Shown in pieces: positions 53,362 to 60,482 of a stretch of 64,000 nucleotides of DNA. Within the stretch, counting starts at the first letter, position 1; the number at the start of each line of letters is the position of its first letter. This stretch comes from Leeuwenhoekiella sp. GTDB lineage: Bacteria; Bacteroidota; Bacteroidia; Flavobacteriales; Flavobacteriaceae. The translations under genes and the position numbers were made by a program. The stretch covers positions 1 through 64,000 of the forward strand of contig PAPI01000015.1 of NCBI GenBank assembly GCA_002708845.1, written 5' to 3'. The notes beneath the pieces were generated by a model. That model did not search any database and was not told where the DNA came from. It was given only the letters and a program-made list of their open reading frames with translations.

Positions 53362-54873
53362 TCAGCGGTCTCTGATCGTATAATAAGCCGGGTCTTTCAC
53401 CCCATTTTGATCAATAATACCAAAATAGCCCTGCTTGTTTTTACGCCAGGGAAGCCTACCGGCAACACGCTCTGGGACATCCCTAAAGTCGAAGAGCGTC
53501 CAGGAGAGATAGTTTATGCTGTCTCTCCTTTTTATTTGCATAAATTCGGTGTAAAAATCATCCTGACTTTTTGCACCAATACCGAAGCCATTCCAGATTC
53601 CGGAGTAGGAGGAGTAGCCTATTTCCTGAAGTACAACAGGCTTTGAGGTTTGCTGTTTCAGGTTTTGGTGGGCTTCAGCAAGGTCCTCAAGATCCCGGTA
53701 ATAGTGATACGAAACCACATCTACCTCATTTTCGAGGAGGATAGCTGCTTCGGGTGTCGACCAGCCAATAGTTATCGGATGTTCGGCGTCAAGCTCTTTT
53801 AATTTCTGAATGCTTTGGCGAAGCCAAAGCAGAACCTCTTCTTTGCCCCGGGATTCAAAATCCAGATCGGGTTCGTTTTTCAAGTCCCAACCCCACAGGG
53901 CCGGATGCTCTTTCAGATGATTTACAATGCCGCTTAGGTGTTTGTTGGTCAGCGTATAGTCGTTGAGGTTGTAATTTCCATAGAAATCAAAAAGCGTCAC
54001 CATCACTTTTAGCCCTGCTTTATCTGCCTCATCTAAGAGCCGAGTGAGCTTCTCCAACTTTGCAGGATTTAGGTTTGTTTTGCCAAAATCTTCATAGCCC
54101 ACAAATACGCGAATGCAATTCAATTTTAAGTCGGTCACCAGTTTAAAATCTTCAGCAAGGACTGAAGGATCAAAGTTTTCACCAAAAGTATCCCACGGAC
54201 TGTCCTGCGGATAGTAGTTGATGCCTTCTAAAACTTCCGCCTTCATTTGAATTGGATCAGCTACAACCGAATCCTGCCGGGCCTCCAGCTTTTCTAAATG
54301 CCGGATGCGCCAAAAGCCGTCTTCGAGCAGGAGTACCACCCGGTAATCTGCATTAAATCTGTGGGTTGTAATGAGTTTGTTGTTAGTATAGATTTTTTCG
54401 ATCCCGCTTACATCACGGTCAGTAAGCACCGCCAGCTTGCCGTCTGCACTGTAAAACTCCAGACTGGGGTGGTGGGTCAGTGTGGTGGATTCTACTTTGA
54501 TTCCGTTGGTCTGGTTAAGGGCGATCAAGTCTTTAAGCTTGACGCGGGCGCTTGAGGTATAGTGATCGTTTATACCGGTCTCGTCACCCTTAAACAGCGC
54601 ATTGTTGCGCACATACCAGGCATCCAGATAATCCTGTTCGAGCCGGGTTTGGTTTGCGGGTTCCAGGGGTCTGCCGGGGTTTTCAACAGATTCCCAGATT
54701 ACATCGGGCAGGTAATAATCCCCACGTTTGGCATCGAGATGAAGCATCGTTGATTTATCTGCACCCGTGTTGAGGTAGGCAATGATCTGGCTGATGCCAT
54801 AGAGAATCCCGGCGTTGACCAGCACAAAAATGAGCAGAATGGCAGCTCTTAGTATGGTTTTGTTACGGTTCAC
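53362..54873 (-). CDS. Membrane-anchored glycoside hydrolase (clan GH-A, GH5/GH39-like)
   Basis: 503 residues from a GTG start. A membrane anchor (8-32) precedes an NTF2/SnoaL-like domain (about 75-200: LEQDYLDAWYVRN ... DGFWRIRHLEKLE), then a (beta/alpha)8 hydrolase (215-500) with acid/base E334 (GWDLKNEPDLDF) and nucleophile E417 (PVVLQEIGYSS). Exopolysaccharide loci often include a hydrolase (PslG, PelA, BcsZ) that trims the chain during export, and this fits that role. Its GTG overlaps the stop of the upstream gene (GTGA), so three genes are translationally coupled on the minus strand. Confidence 0.85.
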   Translation of the reverse strand: MNRNKTILRAAILLIFVLVNAGILYGISQIIAYLNTGADKSTMLHLDAKRGDYYLPDVIWESVENPGRPLEPANQTRLEQDYLDAWYVRNNALFKGDETGINDHYTSSARVKLKDLIALNQTNGIKVESTTLTHHPSLEFYSADGKLAVLTDRDVSGIEKIYTNNKLITTHRFNADYRVVLLLEDGFWRIRHLEKLEARQDSVVADPIQMKAEVLEGINYYPQDSPWDTFGENFDPSVLAEDFKLVTDLKLNCIRVFVGYEDFGKTNLNPAKLEKLTRLLDEADKAGLKVMVTLFDFYGNYNLNDYTLTNKHLSGIVNHLKEHPALWGWDLKNEPDLDFESRGKEEVLLWLRQSIQKLKELDAEHPITIGWSTPEAAILLENEVDVVSYHYYRDLEDLAEAHQNLKQQTSKPVVLQEIGYSSYSGIWNGFGIGAKSQDDFYTEFMQIKRRDSINYLSWTLFDFRDVPERVAGRLPWRKNKQGYFGIIDQNGVKDPAYYTIRDR

Positions 54874-56096
54874 TGCAGCACGATGGTTTTTTGGGTAGTT
54901 AAACCTAAAGCTTTTACGATAACGCGGTATTCTCCTGCGGCAAATTTTTCCGGATTGAGGTCAAAAGAAGCTCTGCCGTCTTTGGTTTTGAGGATTTGAG
55001 TTGTGTTACCAATTTGGATTTCGACACGAACTCCATCAGGAATTAACTGTCCCAGATAACTGGTAATGGGTCCTACCTGAATGCTTCGGTCTTTAAGAGA
55101 AAACGGAAGTTCGTTAGTCGCCGGTTTAAAGCTGACCTGGGCAGAACCACTGCGGGCGATCCCCTTGACGACTGCCTCAACCGTCCAGGTGGTGGGAAAT
55201 TCCGGGTGCAGCACAGGTGCAAAGGCAAAACCGTTGAGGCTGGGTGCCGCAGTTTTCCAGCGGTAGCCGCGGTCGTCTTTCATATAAAAATAAACCAGAG
55301 TTCCATCGGTAATCACATTGCCGTGGCCATCTCTGATCTGATCGGTTTTGAAGGTGAGCAGCGCATTACCGTCTGCATAGGGATGCAGATGATCTATGCT
55401 GAGGTTGAAGTTTTCTGCCAGATCGGGATACACATCCGCGACGAGTTCGCGCGAGGCACTGTTGCCCAAAACACTGGCGGTGGTGATCCTACCGGTTTGC
55501 AGGGGTGCGGAGATGTTTTTCCAGGCAAAGCCTTTATCAATTGTGGCCGGGGTCGTCGTAATCGCATCCCGAAACTGATGTTTGATGAACAATGGTGTCC
55601 CGTTGGGCAGCAGGTTGTCGAGGTAATCGGTTGGCAGACTCACTAACATGGTATAATCGCGCTCGCTGGCAACAATGCTTCGCGGTCCCAGGTAATTTTC
55701 GAGTTCGCCCAATTGGGTCGTATCAGCCTGCAGATCAAAACGGCCTTGCTGAATCGTGCGGCTTCCTTCCTGTAATTGCCAGGAGATTACCCCGGCGTGT
55801 TTGGTCAATTCAGGTGGAATCTGGAAAACGGGAACATCATTAGTAAGCTCGGGTTTTAAAACGGTGGTACCATAGGTGCCTGATGCAATAAGGCAAATGG
55901 AATCCTTAAGCGGAAGTTCGTATTCCGAAATCCGAACGGATATGCCTTGGGGCGTGACTGTTTGTGAACCGGGAATTTCGAGTTTTAAAGCCTGCTGTTT
56001 TTGGTTCTGATCAGCAGATTGGGTCCCCCGGGCAACCCAAAAAAGACCCAGAATGAGCAAGGCTAAACCAATGCGGTATGTGTGTGTGGTTTTCAT
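54870..56096 (-). CDS. Periplasmic Ig-like/beta-sandwich protein of unknown function
   Basis: 408 residues, with an N-terminal membrane anchor or signal (IGLALLILGLFWVARGTQ), then several beta-sandwich domains with repeated strand motifs. Residues about 165-305 contain GLVYFYMKDDRGYRWKT-like strands, and the C-terminus again resembles a surface-exposed sandwich. I do not recognise the family. It overlaps the GT-C-like gene upstream and the hydrolase downstream by 4 bp each (ATGA, GTGA), so its product almost certainly works with them, perhaps as a scaffold or polymer-binding part. Confidence 0.75.
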   Translation of the reverse strand: MKTTHTYRIGLALLILGLFWVARGTQSADQNQKQQALKLEIPGSQTVTPQGISVRISEYELPLKDSICLIASGTYGTTVLKPELTNDVPVFQIPPELTKHAGVISWQLQEGSRTIQQGRFDLQADTTQLGELENYLGPRSIVASERDYTMLVSLPTDYLDNLLPNGTPLFIKHQFRDAITTTPATIDKGFAWKNISAPLQTGRITTASVLGNSASRELVADVYPDLAENFNLSIDHLHPYADGNALLTFKTDQIRDGHGNVITDGTLVYFYMKDDRGYRWKTAAPSLNGFAFAPVLHPEFPTTWTVEAVVKGIARSGSAQVSFKPATNELPFSLKDRSIQVGPITSYLGQLIPDGVRVEIQIGNTTQILKTKDGRASFDLNPEKFAAGEYRVIVKALGLTTQKTIVLQ

Positions 56097-59000
56097 CGTG
56101 GATTTCCAATATACGCATTTGGCGTGATGCTCAGATATTGATAGGGCATCCCGTTTATTTCGATGAGTTCTTCGGCTTTGCCAAAATCGTTTCGGTAGGG
56201 TACAATTTTATCGGAAATACTTTGATTGGGCAGTCCGTTTACCGAAACCGTACTCAGACCTGAAGCACAAATCTGAGGCCATACGCCGGTATATAGAGTG
56301 ATTTCAAAAGGCTGTTTGCGCTGCTGCCGCACGCTTTCGTCCACATAGGTAGCATCAACCCAAACCAATTGCTGCTCCCGGTTGTAATAGGAGGTGAGTA
56401 ACTGCGGAATGGTTGCCGCTTCGGTGGTGGGGTTGAAGAGGAAACCGGTGAGTTGCGTCCCTTCCTGCTGCAGCTTGGCCGGGGAAATGGCCTGATACAA
56501 ATCGGTTGTGGCGACATTGGCTTTTACCTGAACCTCAAAACTCTCAACTGCTTGAGGCAGGGAATCTCCCGGAATGGGAACAAAATCAATGCGGAAGGGC
56601 GTGGTTTCTTTGGGCAACAGCTTGTGTTTTACCAGATCTTGCGCGTTGTAGCGTGCCTCCTCCCGGTTTTGAGCATCGTACAGGGCTCCGGTGACCGAGA
56701 TATCTGCGGGAATGTTGTCTACATTCTGAATTTCACCTACTATATAAAACAAGCTATCACGCTGAACGAGTTGGGCCGAAAGTACCTCGACCACAGGTTG
56801 CTTCAGGATGTCTTCGTGATAGGTTTGCTCTGAAGTTATCTTGCGTTTACCGTGGTTGTACCAGGCGGTGGTATTTTCAGTAAGCAATTGGTCTGGCGGA
56901 ATATCGGGATCAACCGTATCGGCTCTTAAAAACCAATCGCCTTTGCGTTTTACCAGTTGGAGGCTGTCTATGGTATTGATGATTTTGAGCGGAGTGACCC
57001 ATTCCGAACGGGCAACGGCATAGGCTGTTGAGTCGGTCGTGGAAAGCAATTCGACATCAATGCGGTCGAGCTTGGCATACGAACTCAGCAAACCGTCTGA
57101 TACCGAAATTTCAAGCATAAACTGGGCGATGCTTTTTCCGCTTTGCGGATCGATATAGGAATGTGCCCGCTCAAACTCTTTAAAATCCATCGCATCGTAA
57201 TAGGCCAACACGGCATTTGTAGGACTGAGCTGCTCTTCACTTTTGATATAAAACAGGTACATCCCAAAGCAAAAGAAACCGGTCATCAGCAGAACCCAAA
57301 CCAGAGAAATTCGGTACAGTAATCCCGATATACGCTGTCTGGAGGGGACAAAATTTAAATAGACCGCTCTTTGTTCGTTACCTTTTTTAAAGGAGCGCGT
57401 CCACATGGATTTGAGGTGGAGCAGCAAGGCTATAATCACGGTCAAAAAAGGAATGGTGCCCCACATCAATTTTAAAAATAAGGCTACATCTTCTTTAGGA
57501 ATAAAGCTGGGCAGGGGTTCTATGCCTGATTTTTCCCAAACCTGAATCCCGTTTTCGAGAACGCTAAGGCGGTGCCAGCCTGTAAAATACAGCAACGGAT
57601 CGTAGAACTTATCGTTTGAAAACACGTACTTCAAATGGTATTTTTCGGGAACCGTAAGAAACTGTTGTAGGGAGCCGATGCCTTCTATTCCGCGATACTT
57701 GGAATTTTCAAGACGTTCTACCGCGCGGGAAGTGAGTTCGGGCAGGCGGCGTGCCGAATGGTAATCTCCGTCAACCGTGGTAGCGGGGGTAAGGGCCGAA
57801 AGCCAGGACATTTGATCGCCAAAGCCCAAAGGTAAATAGCGCCATTTATCGTGGTTGTCCTGATTGAGGAAGTTTACAATAGGCAGCATATTTAAAGTCG
57901 CTGGCTGGCTGGGTCTGAATTTACCCAGGGTAACCGTAAAAATGGCGATAGCGATAAATACACCGGCCAAAAAGCCACCCGATACCCGATGCAAAAGGGA
58001 ACCCCATTTAGACTGCAGGTATTGTTTGTAATCGCCTTCTACAAAACGGTAGCAGAATTCTCCAAAAGCAGGAAGAGCCATAATAGATGCCCAAAGCGTA
58101 AAGCGGTCTAGCGTTAGGATGTTAAAGGCATTTTCGCCCAAAATTTTCAACGGAATGGGCGTGGTACCTCCGGTTCCCAATATCAATAAGAGGGTAAAGC
58201 TGATGCCAAAAAACAACAGGCGTTTGCTGTAATAGCGGTAAAAGAAGTAGGGTAGGAGCAACAGTAAAATTCCCCAGGGAATGATGAAAAATGCGAGTCC
58301 GGATGAGGTTACTTCCAAAAAATTATCCCGCGAACCGTGTGGGATGGGCACCTGGGTAATTGGGTTTTTTTTGGTGTTGATCCAATACGGAAGGATGCAG
58401 ACTACGATCAGTACTAGCGACGAAGCACCAAAAATGATGATACGTTTAAGATGACTCCACAGCGTTTTAATAAATAGGACGAGGGTAACCTCCCGGTTGC
58501 TGCAAACCTTTTCGCGGGCGGCATCCATAATTACCATTCCGATTAAGGGAAAAATAAAGAATACCATCCCAAATATAGGCGTGACATGGTGTGAGGTAAC
58601 GGTGACCGAAAGCAGGGCAAGGGCTTTAAACAAATGCCTTTTGCGGGCGGTTTTAAGCCACAGGTAGATTTCCGGCAGGGCGTGCATCAGTACTGAAATG
58701 CCAATGATGCTGGGCAGTTGCCCAAAAATATGCAGGGTTTCCACAAAAGAGGAGGAGAATACTGCAAGAATGGCGGCGTAACCGGCTACTTTTTTATCGG
58801 GGATTAGCACCAGCGTAAAACGGTATACTCCGGTAATGAATAAGACAATGCCTACAAAAGCCAGGGTAAACATTCCAAATTTGAGTCCGCCCACGAGCGA
58901 AAGTGCCCCAATGATCTGGTGTACCAGCGGCGGATAGCCCATTACGGTAAAGCCGGTGTACCAGCTGTAGCTCCAGGGTTCAAACCAACTGGTCGCGTAA

Positions 59001-59131
59001 TGGTTGGCAAAAAAGAGGTGTATGAGGGCGTCGTAGGTACGTTCCAGCGTAAAAAAGATGGAAGTACCGTGCACAATGATACCCAGCAGTACTGCGGTGA
59101 CCAGGTATTTATTGGTTTGATTTGCCTTCAT
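56093..59131 (-). CDS. Large GT-C-like membrane protein (PTPS-related/YfhO-type)
   Basis: 1012 residues from the ATG at 59129-59131 (a GTG one codon upstream is an alternative). The N-terminal about 590 residues hold some 12-13 membrane helices with RTYDALIHLFFANHY after the first, an acidic residue in the first periplasmic loop as in GT-C transferases, and YPPLVHQIIGAL. A soluble NTF2/SnoaL-like domain (about 640-750) follows, then beta-rich domains. The 'PTPS-related' membrane family carries this pattern. It may add sugars from a polyprenyl-phosphate donor in the periplasm, supplied by the GT2 at 59313. First gene of the coupled three-gene set. Confidence 0.8.
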   Translation of the reverse strand: MKANQTNKYLVTAVLLGIIVHGTSIFFTLERTYDALIHLFFANHYATSWFEPWSYSWYTGFTVMGYPPLVHQIIGALSLVGGLKFGMFTLAFVGIVLFITGVYRFTLVLIPDKKVAGYAAILAVFSSSFVETLHIFGQLPSIIGISVLMHALPEIYLWLKTARKRHLFKALALLSVTVTSHHVTPIFGMVFFIFPLIGMVIMDAAREKVCSNREVTLVLFIKTLWSHLKRIIIFGASSLVLIVVCILPYWINTKKNPITQVPIPHGSRDNFLEVTSSGLAFFIIPWGILLLLLPYFFYRYYSKRLLFFGISFTLLLILGTGGTTPIPLKILGENAFNILTLDRFTLWASIMALPAFGEFCYRFVEGDYKQYLQSKWGSLLHRVSGGFLAGVFIAIAIFTVTLGKFRPSQPATLNMLPIVNFLNQDNHDKWRYLPLGFGDQMSWLSALTPATTVDGDYHSARRLPELTSRAVERLENSKYRGIEGIGSLQQFLTVPEKYHLKYVFSNDKFYDPLLYFTGWHRLSVLENGIQVWEKSGIEPLPSFIPKEDVALFLKLMWGTIPFLTVIIALLLHLKSMWTRSFKKGNEQRAVYLNFVPSRQRISGLLYRISLVWVLLMTGFFCFGMYLFYIKSEEQLSPTNAVLAYYDAMDFKEFERAHSYIDPQSGKSIAQFMLEISVSDGLLSSYAKLDRIDVELLSTTDSTAYAVARSEWVTPLKIINTIDSLQLVKRKGDWFLRADTVDPDIPPDQLLTENTTAWYNHGKRKITSEQTYHEDILKQPVVEVLSAQLVQRDSLFYIVGEIQNVDNIPADISVTGALYDAQNREEARYNAQDLVKHKLLPKETTPFRIDFVPIPGDSLPQAVESFEVQVKANVATTDLYQAISPAKLQQEGTQLTGFLFNPTTEAATIPQLLTSYYNREQQLVWVDATYVDESVRQQRKQPFEITLYTGVWPQICASGLSTVSVNGLPNQSISDKIVPYRNDFGKAEELIEINGMPYQYLSITPNAYIGNPR

Positions 59132-59184
59132 CACGTGTTTCGGTGCTTTTTGTTTTGCTTAGGGTAAAGATAGGATATTCGATA

Positions 59185-59277
59185 ACTGGTTCGTCTGTCG
59201 ACGAATGGTTTCCGTCTACAGAAACGGTTCAGTCACAGAGAAACTCCATTTTTCGTCGTGAGACGCAGGTATGTTTG
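59185..59277 (+). promoter_or_regulatory. LytTR-type activator sites and promoter of the GT2 gene (promoter D)
   Basis: CGTC cores at 59192 (TGGTTCGTCTGTC) and 59213 (TTTCCGTCTACA) are 21 bp apart. The second lies exactly 57 bp before the -7 element TATGTTTG (59270-59277), a perfect TAnnTTTG. The GT2 ATG follows at 59313. Confidence 0.72.
59196..59209 (-). promoter_or_regulatory. LytTR-type site on the minus strand, divergent region
   Basis: The reverse complement here is ACCATTCGTCGACA, identical over 14 bp to the proximal site of promoter C. It overlaps the plus-strand sites of promoter D and points toward the minus-strand three-gene set starting at 59131. No -7 element lies at 57 bp in that direction; the nearest candidate (TATCTTTA, 59172 to 59165) is 31 bp from its CGTC. 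Confidence 0.5.
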
Positions 59278-59312
59278 TACGGTAATTAATACAAACCCAA
59301 AAATCTACTACG

Positions 59313-60125
59313 ATGAAAACAGGTATCATCATTCCGTGCTACAACGAAGAAAAACGTTTAAATCAGGAAGCGTTTGTACGCTTTGCCCAGGAGCACGAAG
59401 ACTATCATTTATGTTTTGTAAACGATGGCAGTAAAGACCGCACCCTAAATGTATTGAACCGTATGCGTGCTCAGGCACCTTCAGGAATCAGTATTGTAGA
59501 CGTCAAGAAAAATTCAGGCAAAGCCACTGCCGTTCGTGCCGGTGCCCGCTACTTATATACGCTTGATGAAATTGCCTACATAGGTTTTATGGATGCCGAT
59601 CTATCTACCGATTTTCGGGATTTTAAAGATCTGGTAACTACTCTTAAGCGCGAGCGCGTGTCTATGGTTTTTGGTTCGCGAAATTCGGGCGGTGGGGGTA
59701 TTGAGCGTAATTTTATGCGCAGCCTTTTTTCCAACTTTATCAAGCAGTTTATCCTGCTCATTTTAGGCTTACCTATCAGAGACACGCAGTGTGGGGCCAA
59801 AGTATTTACCCGTGATATTATTCCGGTGCTTTATGAGCAGGGTTTTGTAAGCAAATGGCTTTTTGATGTCGAAATCTTTTTAAGACTGAAAACCTATTTG
59901 GGTAAAGAACAGACTCTAAAGCAAATCATCGAGCAACCGCTGATGCGTTGGGTGCACGTAGACGACTCCCGATTGGGTATGAAAGACGCCATCGAAATCC
60001 CAGGAAAACTCGCCCAGATTTGGTTAACTTACACGATGCCTGGCCTTATGCAAGCTTCAAGACCTGTTGCTGAACCAGCTTTAGCGATTTATGCCGGAGT
60101 TCCTGAATTGCGTGTTGCAGCTTAA
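59313..60125 (+). CDS. GT2-family glycosyltransferase (dolichyl-phosphate-sugar synthase-like)
   Basis: 270 residues, a single GT-A domain without the C-terminal membrane helices of cellulose-type synthases. Visible motifs are IIPCYNEEKRL (donor loop), VNDGSKDRTL, the DxD-type GFMDADLSTD and SRNSGGGG. The layout matches DPM1/ALG5-like enzymes that load a sugar on polyprenyl phosphate. The product would be the donor for GT-C-type periplasmic transferases such as the protein at 56093. Its own promoter D carries the regulon geometry. The stop is followed by about 360 bp without a gene. Confidence 0.87.
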   Translation: MKTGIIIPCYNEEKRLNQEAFVRFAQEHEDYHLCFVNDGSKDRTLNVLNRMRAQAPSGISIVDVKKNSGKATAVRAGARYLYTLDEIAYIGFMDADLSTDFRDFKDLVTTLKRERVSMVFGSRNSGGGGIERNFMRSLFSNFIKQFILLILGLPIRDTQCGAKVFTRDIIPVLYEQGFVSKWLFDVEIFLRLKTYLGKEQTLKQIIEQPLMRWVHVDDSRLGMKDAIEIPGKLAQIWLTYTMPGLMQASRPVAEPALAIYAGVPELRVAA

Positions 60126-60482
60126 GGTTGGTTGTAAGCGAAATAAGAAATACAAAATCAGTAATCGGTATTTAGTCTCAATATGCAGTCTGCAGTGCTT
60201 TCCCTGGAAAATAAAGCATTGAGAACTTACTTCAGATTCATTTGAAGTGTATTCTTAGCTGCAATTTTCCTGAGATTGAATCATTTTGAATCCAGTTGGA
60301 TGAATACGAAATAGGAAATCAGGGACGCGTTACCTGTGGAATGAATTTAAAATTCCAGATAGAAGTATTTTTTATATGAATCCATAGTTTGAGCGGTCCG
60401 GATGTTGCCCAAAATGTTGAGTAACAGCATTTGTATCTGTTTTTATACATTTACAGAACCCCTACCGGAATCAAATCAGAAT
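60126..60482. other. Spacer without genes
   Basis: This 357-bp spacer follows the last gene of the polysaccharide locus. I find no CGTC-type activator site at the 57-bp geometry and no strong terminator. A weak -7-like TACATTTA lies at about 60446-60453. The codons from 60402 in frame with the next gene are leader DNA. Confidence 0.4.
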
